From Escarpia spicata (lineage: Eukaryota; Annelida; Polychaeta; Sabellida; Siboglinidae): 64,000 nt of DNA. Below are positions 44,887-56,840 of the stretch, piece after piece (within the stretch, counting starts at the first letter, position 1; each line of letters begins with the position of its first letter). The position numbers and the translations under genes were made by a program. The notes beneath the pieces are model-generated. The model saw only the letters and a program-made list of their open reading frames with translations, was not told the DNA's origin and did no database searches. The DNA lies in assembly GCA_963995525.1 (NCBI GenBank), contig OZ023209.1, positions 31,989,295 to 32,053,294 of the forward strand. The letters are read 5' to 3'.

Positions 44887-45396
44887 GTGAGTGCCACGTA
44901 ATATGCTGGACAGAAAACTGAAGGACTATCTTTATGACTCTAAACAGCGTTGGGCATAGTAGGACAGATTTGACAAGAGTATTATTAATACTCGTAATAC
45001 TGTCTTTACTTACTTATGCAGATAAACTATAATAATAAATCTTCATAAAAGACAACATTACATGCCCCTTGGCTGTCCCCCCGTTTCTCCAACGGTTGTT
45101 TTTCATCCTAAGCTCGGGACATGGCGATGTCAACCGCCCACGGGTGGCCCGTCGTCTGGTGGCCTAGTCCAGAAATTTTAGCTTTCGCAGGACACCACCT
45201 ACAGCAAAGCTTCGACACACCAGAGACGTCATATATAACTTAACGTTCACAGTCCAGGCGGATGCCTGCCAAGAAAATATGTTTGTTGACTCTGCGGCCA
45301 TATAAAAATGACCGCCATGTACAATTCCCTTCAATTATAATAACTACTTTACAAAGAACCATACTATTGGTGTATATATATATATATATATATATA

Positions 45397-45407
45397 TTAA
45401 ATCCATG

Positions 45408-45445
<38 letters not shown>

Positions 45446-45458
45446 GTCATGGATTTAA
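45397..45458. repeat. perfect AT-rich palindrome in U3
   Basis: TTAAATCCATGACATA pairs exactly with TATGTCATGGATTTAA around a pure TA centre, a cruciform-capable palindrome. Confidence 0.9.
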
Positions 45459-45590
45459 AATATTTCACATTTGAACTTCTACGACATTCACATCCGCTAT
45501 GTATAAAGGCGCAGACGCACGCGCGCACACCCAAACGGGCGTGTGCGCACAAACACGCACGCACGGACACACACCATGAACCTCGTACAC

Positions 45591-45717
<127 letters not shown>

Positions 45718-45797
45718 AATACAAACACAGACACATCACGGAATATTATGCAGGATATGAGACCATGCGTGCATCATGTTTTGTTATTCGATTGTAG

Positions 45798-45908
45798 ATC
45801 GCGACTCTTGTCAATCGACACCGTGTCAACACGGCGGTATTTGTACACGTGCAGGCGGAGGCTACAGGTGCAAGTGCAGAAAAGGCTACACCGGAGCAAC
45901 GTGCCAAG
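45798..45908 (+). CDS. EGF-like exon EGF-A4 (phase 1-1)
   Basis: The encoded domain is identical to EGF-A2, with the same acceptor and donor. Confidence 0.88.
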
Positions 45909-46057
45909 GTGGGTGTTCCTATTGCACTAGTCATTTACATTTCATTACTCCACCGTTTGTATACAACCTGTCGTTGTGTAGTGAACCACTCACCAATGCT
46001 GTTTATTATGAAGAGTAATCACGAATTTGTTCCATACGCAAAATAATTGTTTGCTTA

Positions 46058-46442
46058 AACACGAGTAAGGCTATCTCTTGACTATGCCGACTCCATCTGG
46101 AACCCGCACTACGCAGTAAACATCAATACGTTTGAAAGATTACAGTGGAGAGCCACTAAGCCAGTTCCAGAAATAAGGAACTTAAACTATGACGACAGGC
46201 TGAAACATCTAAACTTACCAAGTTTGGCGTACCGAAGAAGAAGAGGAGTTTTAATCCAAGTATACAGAATCTTCAACGGCATTGACGACATCAACAAAGA
46301 GGACTTGATCGTGATCGCCAGAAACTGCACACCAGGCCACAACAGAACATCTAGAAGACACCAAGTACACGTGACACAAGAAAACATTCCGTTTCTCAAC
46401 GCAACATCCAAGACTGGAACACCTTTTCTCAAGAAACAGTAA
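46058..46442 (+). pseudogene. LINE ORF2 C-terminal fragment, copy 3
   Basis: As copy 1 with a few substitutions (GVLIQVYR); still open to the terminal TAA. Confidence 0.78.
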
Positions 46443-46719
46443 ACAATAAAACCATTCTTTCCTTTAAAAAAAATCTACACAACAATTTGAAGATGGACAT
46501 ATTTAAATATAAAAAATTCAATATGACGACAAGCCAAGTTCTCAAAAAAATCAAAAATTATACATCATGGGGGTGTATAAAATGCTATTAAGCCTTACTT
46601 TTAATCCGAACATCGAGACAAGTTACCGAGACAAGTTAATATAATTATTCTGTATCTCACGAACGCACTGTGAGCTGCGTAGCGATATAGACATGAGCGT
46701 ATATGCCATGCCATTACAG

Positions 46720-46849
46720 TCTTTAACGCATGCAAACCTAATCCTTGTAAGCAGCAGGGTACTTGCCGTCAGACTGGACGAAGTTTATTAGCATTTGTCG
46801 CGGTAGTTACTACGGAAGGACGGGCATGTGTGAGAACTACTCGTTATAA
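46720..46849 (+). pseudogene. decayed EGF-like exon EGF-D3
   Basis: Acceptor [29 protein letters not shown], same frameshift as EGF-D1 and EGF-D2. The upstream CA tract of U2 is missing here. Confidence 0.65.
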
Positions 46850-47034
46850 ATACATACACGGCACCCTTATACCAGTCGCGGTTAAACAAAGAAGAACCCC
46901 AACCATCTGGGACTATGACATATACACATTTAGACACATATGCGTGCGCATGTACATAGCCGAATTAATGGATACTTGGGCCCTGAAGCAAGTTGTGGTG
47001 GTGGGGCCCTTAGCCCCACAAACGCGCTCATGAA

Positions 47035-47273
47035 CAAACGAACGCATACATCTACGCACGAACGAACGAACGAACGAACGAAAGAATGCACGCCTGCACA
47101 CACACACACTCACGCAAACTCGCACGCATGTGCGCAGACACGAACACAAGCTCGCACACATGCGCGCGCTCGCACGTGCAAACACACACACACACACACA
47201 CACAAACATACGCACACACACTCATACACACACGCACACACACGCACACACATGTACATACATACATACACAC
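47035..47273. repeat. (CGAA)n followed by interrupted (CA)n
   Basis: Shorter version of the tract pair at 43614-43953. Confidence 0.95.
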
Positions 47274-47598
47274 ATGCCAATGTATGTGGAAATAGTATCA
47301 ATTGCCGTATCAAGATTCAAAATAATATTTATTGATGTTTGATCTACTCTGATCAAACATTTTTTTTTTTTTTTTTAAACATATTCACATCCTAGTATTT
47401 AAGTAATCAGCAGAACATGTATCGTTCTATGTGGAATTGGATCTTTATATTTCCAACAAACACTGTTATTTTACATTCGCAGTTGCTTCGGTCAAGTAAT
47501 ATAATTTTTATTAAATGCAAGTATTTATGTAACAAATGAAACATACTGTCAGCCAGTGTTATGCAAATTGTTTCTTTTTGACATATCCAGTATGTGGT

Positions 47599-47879
47599 AT
47601 TACCTTGTACTTGTAGTGTCTTTCGTCCGCGTAGCATACCAACCTCTTTAATTATATGTGAGAGAGTTCGTAATTCCTCTCGTATCGATTGATCAGTGTT
47701 TTGATCTTTCGAATCCATACTGATTCTTCTTTTATTATTTGTCGTGTTCTTCTGTTTGTCTACTATTATCGCTCCCTCACGACCGATTACTCTCACCTGT
47801 ACGATGACGTCACACGTCACATGTACTGAAGAAGTTGGTGTGCTACGCTGACGAAAGACTCAGCAACTACAAGGTGAAA
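47599..47879 (-). mobile_element. inverted-repeat element, copy 4
   Basis: Near-identical to copy 3. Confidence 0.4.
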
Positions 47880-47981
47880 TCACGTATTGTGGAGATGTAA
47901 AAAAGATCGTTTGCATTAAAATGAACTATCCTGAAGAAAGTTCAACAAACTGTAATCCAAAGTTTGTTGTCGTATTTTCAG

Positions 47982-48209
47982 TGGCATACCGGCGTCGACA
48001 AAAATCAGGGGTAACAACTGGGCCGAGATGCGCGTCGTCGTGCCGAGGGCACTGGTGGGGCAACTTCCAGTCTTGTTCTTCTTGCACCGTTTACTTGGTA
48101 TGTAGGATTCAAAAGATAAAGAAGTACGCACATTGTACTGGGAGATTGGTGTGGGACGACAAGAGGAAACGCTGCCAATCAACAAGTGGAACGTGCAAAC
48201 TTACCAAAC
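47982..48209 (+). CDS. chitin-binding-like exon CB6 (phase 1-1)
   Basis: Protein as CB5. The stretch upstream differs (MNYPEESSTNCNPKF instead of MNCPEECSTNCHPKF), losing three of the upstream residues shared by CB3-CB5, as expected if that part is intron. Confidence 0.75.
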
Positions 48210-48705
48210 GTGAGTGCCACGTAATATGCTGGACAGAAAACTGAAGGACTATCTTTATAACCCTAAACAGCGTTGGGCATAGTAGGACAGATTTGACAAG
48301 AGTATTATTAATAATCGTAATACTGTCTTTACTTACTTATGCAGAGAAACTATAATAATAAATCTTCATAAAAGACAACATTACATGCCCCTTGGCTGTC
48401 CCCCCGTTTCTCCAACGGTTGTTTTTCATCCTAAGCTCTGGACATGGCGATGTCAACCGCCCATGGGTGGCCCGTCGTCTGGTGGCCTAGTCCAGAAATT
48501 TTAGCTTTCGCAGGACACCACCTACAGCAAAGCTTCGACGTACCAGAGACGTCATCTATGACTGTACGTTCACTGTCCAGGCGGATGCCTGCCAAAAAAA
48601 ATATGTTTGTTGACTCTGCGGCCTTATAAAAAAAGACCGCCATGTACAATTCCCTTCAATTATAATAACTACTTTACATAGAACCATACTATTGGTGTAT
48701 ATATA

Positions 48706-48752
48706 TGAAATCCATGACATATAATATATATATATATTATGTCATGGATTTA
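48706..48752. repeat. AT-rich palindrome in U4
   Basis: AAATCCATGACATA...TATGTCATGGATTT with a short TA centre. Confidence 0.9.
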
Positions 48753-48904
48753 AAATATTTCACATTTGAACTTCTACGACATTCACATCCGCTATGTATA
48801 AAGGCGCAGACGCACGCGCGCACACCCAAACGGGCGTGTGCGCACAAACACGCGTGCGCACAGACATACGCACGCACGGACACACACCATAAACCTCGTA
48901 CATA

Positions 48905-49054
<150 letters not shown>

Positions 49055-49131
49055 ACAAACACAGACACATAACGGAATATTATGCAGGATATGAGACCAT
49101 GCGTGCATCATGTTTTGTTATTCGATTGTAG

Positions 49132-49242
49132 ATCGCGACTCTTGTCAATCGACACCGTGTCAACACCGCGGTATTTGTACACGTGCAGGCGGAGGCTACA
49201 GGTGCAAGTGCAGAAAAGGCTACACCGGAGCAACGTGCCAAG
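49132..49242 (+). CDS. EGF-like exon EGF-A5 (phase 1-1)
   Basis: As EGF-A2 except Gly to Arg between C2 and C3 (CQHRGIC). Cysteines and glycosylation consensus sites are unchanged. Confidence 0.87.
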
Positions 49243-49388
49243 GTGGGTGTTCCTATTGCACTAGTCATTTACATTTCATTACTCCACCGTTTGTATACAA
49301 CCTGTCGTAGTGTAGTGAACCACTCACCAATGCTGTTTATTATGAAGAGTAATCACGAATTTTTTCCATACGCAAAATAATTGTTTCC

Positions 49389-49750
49389 TTAAACACGAGT
49401 AAGGCTACCTCTTGACTATGCCGACTCCATCTGGAACCCGCACTACGCAGTAGACATCAATACTTTTGAAAGATTACAGTGGAGAGACACTAAGCCAGTT
49501 CCAGAAATAAGGAACTTAAACTATGACGACAGGCTGAAACATCTAAACTTACCAAGTTTGGCGTACCGAAGAAGAAGAGGAGATTTAATCCAAGTATACA
49601 GAATCTTCAACGGCATTGACGACATTAACAAAAAGAACTTGATCGTGATCGCCAGAAACTACTCACCAGGCCACAAAAAAAATCTACAAGACACCAAGAA
49701 AACAATCCTTTTCTTAACGCATTTTTCAACAATGGAACAACTTCTGTAAA
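49389..49750 (+). pseudogene. LINE ORF2 C-terminal fragment, copy 4 (most decayed)
   Basis: Follows copy 1 to about RNYSPGHKKN, then shifts frame and ends early (FSTMEQLL). Confidence 0.75.
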
Positions 49751-50012
49751 AAAACAGTAAACGCTAAAACCATCGTTGCCTTCAAGAAAACTATAGACAA
49801 CGATTTGAAGATGGACAGATTTAAATTTAAAAAAAAATCAAAATTATGACAAGCTACGTTGTCAACAAAATCAAACATGATGCACGAAGGTGGGTGAATA
49901 GGAGGCTATTAAGCCTTACTTTTAATCAGAATATCGAGGCATGTTATCGAAGCAAGTTAATATAATTCTGAATCACACGAACGCGCTCATGAACAAACGA
50001 ACGTATGCACGC

Positions 50013-50080
50013 ACACAAGAAACGAACGAACGAATGAACGAACGAACGAATGAACGAACCAATGAAGTAACGAACGACAA
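50013..50080. repeat. (CGAA)n tract
   Basis: AACG units with GAATG variants. Confidence 0.85.
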
Positions 50081-50096
50081 AAATAATGCCCACATG

Positions 50097-50459
<363 letters not shown>

Positions 50460-50560
50460 GTTGTTGCACTAGACACTTATATTTCATTACTCCACCGTTT
50501 GCATAGAGCCAGCATTGTGTTGTGAACCACTCACCAATGCTGTTTATCTGTCAGGTGACA
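50460..50560 (+). repeat. EGF-A downstream flank without its exon
   Basis: CACTAGACACTTATATTTCA, ACTCCACCGTTTGCATA and GTGAACCACTCACCAATGCT match the intron just after EGF-A exons, but the exon itself is missing. The CA tract abuts this flank, consistent with a deletion ending in the CA repeat. Confidence 0.8.
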
Positions 50561-50780
50561 TCTGATATGACCTTCCTTACCACCGTGCGCAATAAAGGAC
50601 GACGTCATTTTTCCAACGAACAATAGCCGAGTGAAATAGCCTGCCCCAAGAAGTGGTATCAGCGACAACCCTAGACTTTGTTGAGTCATACTACAGCACT
50701 ACCTCTGAACACCATTCGCGTCCCCCTTCCTCCTAACCCAACCAAATCGCACTAGTACACATCTCCTCTCTTTTTTCTTC
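50561..50780 (+). pseudogene. LINE 3'-terminal coding relic
   Basis: In one frame NSLPQEVVSATTLDFVESY, the WNSLPxEVVxAxTLDxF segment near the C-terminus of LINE ORF2. TTTTCCAACGAACAATAGCC upstream supplies the TIAEW-like part in a shifted frame. Confidence 0.7.
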
Positions 50781-52365
50781 AACCACACGAAGGATGTCAT
50801 TAAACAGACGAAGAACAATTATCCGTTATGAGTAAAACATCTAACTAATCGAACTAGCTTGTGTATGTGGTATGTTGATGTTTCCCCTGAGACGGGTTGC
50901 TCATGGGGGCCAATTTTTCAGGGATTAATTTAACGCGTCTATATTTCCGCTATTCCCATTGAGTTATGTTTGTATCCGTTAGACTAACGTAAATCGATTG
51001 ATCATAACGACGAACGTGTAGTGTCTGGGTTGGAACCGACGACCGTCGATCAGTTGGGGACGTTGTACATAACTTGCGATAAAGTTAGCTTACGAATACT
51101 GCGGGAAACCATCTTGTGCGTCCGGGTGAAGTGCCCCTTGGTCGGGTGGGTATTTTCGCCAGACGCTACTAAATAGTTACGAAAACGTTTCAGTTTTCAA
51201 ACATAAATCTTCTCGAAAGCGAACTAAAACTGCGCAATCTCTTGGGCAACACTAGGCTGACTGGCAAGATATGGTCAGCGCAACCAGACGCCGTCTCAGC
51301 GTTAGTAAACATGAACACTTTCTCTCTGCGCGATAAGAACAACGGTGGTTGTACCGTCAACGAAAAGTCCCGATCAGTGGCCCAGACATTCGCAAAGATG
51401 ACGAAGCTCGAAGCGTGCAAGAATGTGGCACAGAATCATGGAGCGCATGAACACGATAAGCAAAATGTTCCAGACTCCCCCGCTGTGCAGTAACATTACA
51501 CGTTGCTAACTACATCGCAGGAGTACATTGCTTTACGGCGACCGAAATTCGATTTCTTCAAACGTCTTGGTCATGAGCGAACTGTAGTTGTCTGTTTCTG
51601 GAGGAAATTGAGAAAAACTCACCTTGATTACGCAGACGGCACTGGAGCAGTTAGCCTAGTGACCGAAGAACTCGTGCATCCACGATGCTAATTCCTGTTG
51701 TGAAACAAGCACGCTACCCCGACAAACACTCTGGCTAATAGCGGGAAATTTTTGAGTGGTTTTTAAAGAGGAGCTTGTCCTCATCTTCAAAATGTTCAAT
51801 TGCGTCTGTCTCTGTCTGCTGGAATGTAGGTAATATCGTATTGGAGACAGCACCTTTTCACAAATGAAACGAATGAAAAATAATGAGTTTTGCACGGCAA
51901 TAACGCAGAAGAGGATACACGTCCGTTTGCTCATGTTAGTAGAATATGGAAATGTGGTATTTTGAAATCCCTAACTGTTCGGATAGAAAAATCCGAACGG
52001 TGTTAAATAACGGCTACAAAGGTCAACATACGGATTCATGTTCTTCAATGTTTGTGTTTTACTTCGTTAATATAATAAGTTTTGTGTTTATTGCAAGAGC
52101 CAGGAGGATTTTATTTACGTTTTATTTGCCAAAAGATGACAGGATTGTTTCTAGGGTAAAAATTACTGTAGAATCCAACTAACAATTTTGTACAAAATTC
52201 TGCTTGGAAGATTTCTCATAATTTGCACCGGAAGTGGGGCACCCTCAAATCACGCCTACGTTGTTTAGCGTCGCGTCGTATTTAAAATACAAACATAGAC
52301 ACATCATGGAAAATTGTACAGGATACGTGACCATGCGTGCATTATGTTTTGTTATTCGATTGTAG
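50781..52365. other. spacer without recognised gene
   Basis: Several 60-90-codon frames (for example 51242-51493) have no splice context or family similarity. No CB exon precedes EGF-A6. Confidence 0.5.
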
Positions 52366-52476
52366 ATCGCGACCCTTGTCAATCGACACCGTGTCAACAC
52401 GGCGGTATTTGCACACGTGCAGGCGGAGGCTACAGGTGCAAGTGCAGAAACCGATACACCGGAGCAACGTGCCAAG
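52366..52476 (+). CDS. EGF-like exon EGF-A6 (phase 1-1)
   Basis: DPCQSTPCQHGG, ICTRAGGGYRC, KC, RNRYTGATC. It keeps the O-glucose consensus but loses the O-GlcNAc one (Gly to Arg). It is the last EGF-A exon and lies 0.5 kb before the a/b/c array. Confidence 0.87.
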
Positions 52477-52894
52477 GTGGGTGTTTCTATTGAACTAGTC
52501 ATTTACATTTCATTACTCCACCGTTTGCATACAACACGTCGTTGTGAAGTGAACTACTCACCAATGCTGTTTATCATGAAGAGTAACCAATCATTAATAG
52601 ACATGGTTTGCAGATGTTGCACTACTCGCTCTTCATGCCTTATATTATGTGCAGAAATATGGAGTAACACATCTGATTCAAATGTTCAATGTTTAGTTGT
52701 GTTATAAAAAAGGTTATATCGTTACTTTGTGGAGCCAAAAGACTGGACCATACAAATATTCTATTTTTCATTTGCACATTCTGAAATTACCAGGCTCAGA
52801 AGAATTAAAAACAGCTGTTATTATGATAATAGTTTGGGTGTATTTTATGTGACACTAATTGTGGTTATGATGTTAGAAATACAGCTGTATATAC

Positions 52895-52960
52895 ACACAC
52901 GAACACACACGCGCGCGCGCGCGCACACACACAAACACACATATATATATATATATATAA
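52895..52960. repeat. (CA)n/(CG)n/(TA)n tract before exon a1
   Basis: ACAC, CGCG and TATA runs in series; the same composite precedes every a exon. Confidence 0.95.
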
Positions 52961-53011
52961 TGTATTTGTATTAAATACAAAATAATCCTAGTAACAGACT
53001 GTGTCTTGTAG

Positions 53012-53125
53012 ATTACAACGCCTGCAAGTCCAGTCCATGCAAACACGGGGCCACGTGCAACAAAACTGAAACAAGAGGTTACGTATGCAAATGCAGCGGT
53101 AATTACGTGGGAAAGAACTGCGTAG
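53012..53125 (+). CDS. EGF-like exon a1 (phase 1-1)
   Basis: 114 bases, acceptor GTGTCTTGTAG, donor GTAG|GTGAGT. One EGF domain: ACKSSPCKHGATC, then NKTETRGYVCKC and SGNYVGKNC. It has an O-glucose site (CKSSPC) and an O-fucose site (C-KHGA-T-C). Only this copy has the N-glycosylation sequon NKT; a2-a6 read NKA. Confidence 0.87.
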   Translation: MTTPASPVHANTGPRATKLKQEVTYANAAVITWERTA

Positions 53126-53203
53126 GTGAGTACTGCGTTGATTCTGTGAGTTGAAATTGTCTCTGTAAGATATGTTTGTATTACATACAATTTTTTATAC
53201 CAG

Positions 53204-53286
53204 GAAATGTGTGCAAGCGCCCTGATCTCGACTTCCTCTCCCTATCCCGATCGGGCTACGCGCTGAGCGTGGTGCGATCGGGATAG
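53204..53286 (+). CDS. candidate palindromic terminal exon t1
   Basis: A strong acceptor (ATTTTTTATACCAG) 78 bases after exon a1, followed in phase 1 by GNVCKRPDLDFLSLSRSGYA and LSVVRSG, then TAG. The second half is a hairpin: TCCCTATCCCGATCG pairs with CGATCGGGATAGGGA, with the stop inside the stem. It may be an alternative last exon, or a foldback repeat that mimics one. Confidence 0.35.
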
Positions 53287-53430
53287 GGAGTTGAGATATA
53301 GAGACCCTTGTAAATACTCTGGAATAACGGGGGAACAACTTTGATTGCGATGGTCCTGTGTGTTTAGCGTTAACTAAAAATCAGTTTTAATTTTTTTAAT
53401 CAGCTTTATGTGATATATATATTATGTGTG

Positions 53431-53567
<137 letters not shown>

Positions 53568-53619
53568 TTAATATGTTTGTATTAACTTAATCCTACCATC
53601 TAAGTTCGACGTGTTGTAG

Positions 53620-53733
53620 ATTACGACGCCTGTAAATCGAGTCCATGCAAGCACAGGGCCACGTGCAGCAAAGCTGGAGCAAGCGGTTATGTATGCAAAT
53701 GCAGTGGTAATTACGTGGGAAAGAACTGCGTAG
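53620..53733 (+). CDS. EGF-like exon b1 (phase 1-1)
   Basis: Acceptor GACGTGTTGTAG, donor GTAG|GTGAGG. DACKSSPCKHRATC, SKAGASGYVCKC, SGNYVGKNC. O-glucose and O-fucose consensus sites present. Confidence 0.87.
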   Translation: MTTPVNRVHASTGPRAAKLEQAVMYANAVVITWERTA

Positions 53734-54018
53734 GTGAGGTTTGCGTTGACTCTTGGCTCTGTGGGGTGAGATTGCCTTGAAAGATGTGTGCGTGTTTTAC
53801 TTTGCATTGTTTGAATTATGAATACCTATGTACAAAATATATGTTATATGTGATCGATATGTATATAAATATATATTTAGTATAGCCGTGTATATTACGA
53901 TTATTTAATATTGTTTGTGAAGCTTTTGTTACTGTTGCTATTCCGGTGACTATTTTCTTTGTGTTGTTATTATTATATATATATTATACACTTACACTGT
54001 ATGTTTTATTTTCCACAG

Positions 54019-54038
54019 GAAATTATTTTAATTATTAG
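54019..54038 (+). CDS. candidate short terminal exon e1 (GNYFNY-stop)
   Basis: Acceptor TTTTATTTTCCACAG; the phase-1 reading after exon b gives GNYFNY and TAG. AATAAA follows at 54065-54070, so this can be a last exon with its own poly(A) site. Confidence 0.4.
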
Positions 54039-54064
54039 AACATCTAGTTGATATAAACAACATA

Positions 54065-54070
54065 AATAAA
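54065..54070 (+). terminator. AATAAA signal, unit 1
   Basis: In CATAAATAAAGTAG, 27 bases after the stop of exon e1; repeated in all units. Confidence 0.45.
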
Positions 54071-54178
54071 GTAGAGGAAGTTTCCAACGTACATTTTTGG
54101 GGTATGAGTAAGGTATGACGCTCGCCAGTGGGATCCTTGTAGTCACATAGGAAAATTAGTACATTGGGCAGAAAATGA

Positions 54179-54289
54179 GGCGCACTAATCGAATGTGTGC
54201 ATAATTCCCGCCACGTGCATCAACAACGAAATAGGAGTTTAATTTGTGTGTGAAGCGGTAATGACGCTTGAAAGACATGCGCATTTGAG
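54179..54289 (+). pseudogene. decayed fourth EGF exon, unit 1
   Basis: GCCACGTGCATCAACAACGA, AATAGGAG and GAAGCGGTAATGACG align with exon a (GCCACGTGCAACAAA...AGCGGTAATTACG). It has an in-frame TAA, a frameshift and no usable acceptor. Confidence 0.7.
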
Positions 54290-54546
54290 TTGTTCAATAC
54301 ACGACAACACTCTGCCGCTCGTGAGAATCATCGAAGGGGTATTTATGTTGTGATTCGACCCTTTTCTTAGATACATGTGGCGCGGGCGTCTGCACTGCTC
54401 TCACGGGTGGTAATCAATTATTAGGAAACAGTGCAAATTATTTAGCTAACTTCCATACGTTACGTAGGATATCTGCCAGGAGTAGTGTAGTCAACTAACA
54501 TTCCTTGCTTGCTAGGATTGGGCCAAAGTCAAACTACGTGTTGTAG

Positions 54547-54660
54547 ATTATGACGCGTGCAAGTCCAATCCATGCAAGAACAGGGCCATATGTAGCAAAT
54601 ATAGAAAAAGAGATTATATTTGTAAATGCAGTGGTAATTACGTGGGAAAAAACTGCGTAG
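54547..54660 (+). CDS. EGF-like exon c1 (phase 1-1)
   Basis: Acceptor ACGTGTTGTAG, donor GTAG|GTGAGT. DACKSNPCKNRAIC, SKYRKRDYICKC, SGNYVGKNC. O-glucose consensus kept (CKSNPC); the O-fucose site is lost (Ile before C3). Confidence 0.86.
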   Translation: MMTRASPIHARTGPYVANIEKEIIFVNAVVITWEKTA

Positions 54661-54911
54661 GTGAGTACTGCGTTGATTATGTGGGCTACGGTTGTCTTTG
54701 TAAGACATGTTAACGATTTCCTCATTCTGAAATTAGTTTGGGTGTATTTTATGTTACACTAATTGTGGTTATGATGTCAGAAATACAGCTGTATACACAC
54801 TCACGAACACACTCACGCGCGCGCACACACACACACACACATATATATATATGTATATAATGTGTTTGTATTAAATAACAAATAATCCTAGTAACAGACT
54901 GTGTCTTGTAG

Positions 54912-55025
54912 ATTACAACGCCTGCAAGTCCAGTCCATGCAAACACGGGGCCACGTGCAACAAAGCTGAAACAAGAGGTTACATATGCAAATGCAGCGGT
55001 AATTACGTGGGAAAGAACTGCGTAG
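54912..55025 (+). CDS. EGF-like exon a2 (phase 1-1)
   Basis: As a1 with NKAETRGYI; O-glucose and O-fucose consensus sites intact. Confidence 0.87.
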   Translation: MTTPASPVHANTGPRATKLKQEVTYANAAVITWERTA

Positions 55026-55103
55026 GTGAGTACTGCGTTGATTCTGTGAGTTGAAATTGTCTCTGTAAGATATGTTTCTTTTACATACAGTTTTTTATAA
55101 CAG

Positions 55104-55186
55104 GAAATGTGTGCAAGCGCCCTGATCTCGACTTCCTCTCCCTATCCCGATCGGTCTACGCGCTGAGCGTGGTGCGATCGGGATAG
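55104..55186 (+). CDS. candidate palindromic terminal exon t2
   Basis: As t1 with Gly to Val in the loop (CGGTCTACG); stem and stop intact. Confidence 0.35.
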
Positions 55187-55338
55187 GGAGTTGAGATATA
55201 GAGACCCTTGTAAATACTTTGGAATAACGGGGGAACAACTTTGATTGCGATGGTCCTGTGTGTTTAGCGTTAACTATAAATCAGTTTTAATTTTTTTAAT
55301 CAGCTTTATGTGATATATATATATATAGATTTTGTGTG

Positions 55339-55481
<143 letters not shown>

Positions 55482-55533
55482 TTAATATGTTTGTATTAAC
55501 TTAATCCTACCATCTAAGTTCGACGTGTTGTAG

Positions 55534-55647
55534 ATTACGACGCCTGCAAATCTAGTCCATGCAAGCATAGGGCCACGTGCAGCAAAGCTGGAGCAAGCGG
55601 TTATGTGTGCAAATGCAGTGGTAATTACGTGGGAAAGAACTGCGTAG
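55534..55647 (+). CDS. EGF-like exon b2 (phase 1-1)
   Basis: Protein identical to b1. Confidence 0.87.
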   Translation: MTTPANLVHASIGPRAAKLEQAVMCANAVVITWERTA

Positions 55648-55946
55648 GTGAGGTTTGCGTTGACTCTTGGCTCTGTGGGGTGAGATTGCCTTGAAAGATG
55701 TGTGCGTGTTTTTCTTTCCATTGTTTGAATTATGAATACGTATGTATAAAAAAATATATGTTATATGTGATCGATATGTATATGAATATATGTTTAGTAT
55801 TGCCGTGTATATTACAATTATTTAATATTGTTTGTGAAGCTTTTGTTACTGTTGCTATTCCGGTGACTATTTTCTTTGTGTTGTTATTATTATTATATAT
55901 ATATATATATATTATATACTTACACTGTATGTTTTATTTTCCACAG

Positions 55947-55966
55947 GAAATTATTTTAATTATTAG
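55947..55966 (+). CDS. candidate short terminal exon e2
   Basis: GNYFNY-stop after TTTTCCACAG; AATAAA at 55993-55998. Confidence 0.4.
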
Positions 55967-56106
55967 AATATCTAGTTGACATAAGCAACATAAATAAAGT
56001 AGAGGAAGTTTCCAACGTACATTTTTGGGGTATGAGTAAGGTATGACGCTCGCAAGTGGGATCCTTGTAGTCACATTGGAAAATAGTACATTGGGCAGAA
56101 AATGAG

Positions 56107-56216
56107 GCGTACTAATCTAATGTGTGCATAATTCCCGCCACGTGCACCAACAACGAAATAGGAGTTTAATTTGTGTGTGAAGCGGTAATGACGCTTGAAA
56201 GACATGCGCATTTGAG
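56107..56216 (+). pseudogene. decayed fourth EGF exon, unit 2
   Basis: Same stop and frameshift as in unit 1. Confidence 0.7.
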
Positions 56217-56473
56217 TTTTTCAATACACGACAACACTCTGCCGCTCGTGAAAATCATCGAAGGGGTATTTATGTTGTGATTCGACCCTTTTCTTAGATA
56301 CATGTGGCGCGGGCGTCTGCACTGCTCTCACGGGTGCTAATCAATTATTAGAAAAAAGTGCAAATAATTTAGCTAACTTCCACACGTTACGTAGGATATC
56401 TGCCAGGAGTAGTGTAGTCAATTAACATTCCTTGCTTGCTAGGATTGGGCCCAATTCAAACTACGTGTTGTAG

Positions 56474-56587
56474 ATTATGACGTGTGCAAGTCCAATCCAT
56501 GCAAGAACAGGGCCATATGTAGCAAATATAGGAAAAGAGATTATATTTGTAAATGCAGTGGTAATTACGTGGGAAAAAACTGCGTAG
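56474..56587 (+). CDS. EGF-like exon c2 (phase 1-1)
   Basis: As c1 with Ala to Val before C1 (DVCKSNPC). Donor GTGAGT. Confidence 0.86.
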   Translation: MMTCASPIHARTGPYVANIGKEIIFVNAVVITWEKTA

Positions 56588-56840
56588 GTGAGTACTGCGT
56601 TCATTATGTGGGCTACGGTTGTCTTTGTAAGACATGTTAACGATTTCCTCATTCTGAAATTAGTTTGGGTGTATTTTATGTTACACTAATTGTGGTTATG
56701 ATGTCAGAAATACAGCTCTATACACACTCACGAACACACTCACGCGCGCGCGCGCACACACACACACACATATATATATATGTATATAATGTGTTTGTAT
56801 TAAATAACAAATAATCCTAGTAACAGACTGTGTCTTGTAG

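Noticed and set aside
51190..51691. Several 60-80-codon frames on both strands
   Set aside because: Overlapping on opposite strands, without splice signals, signal peptides or known motifs.
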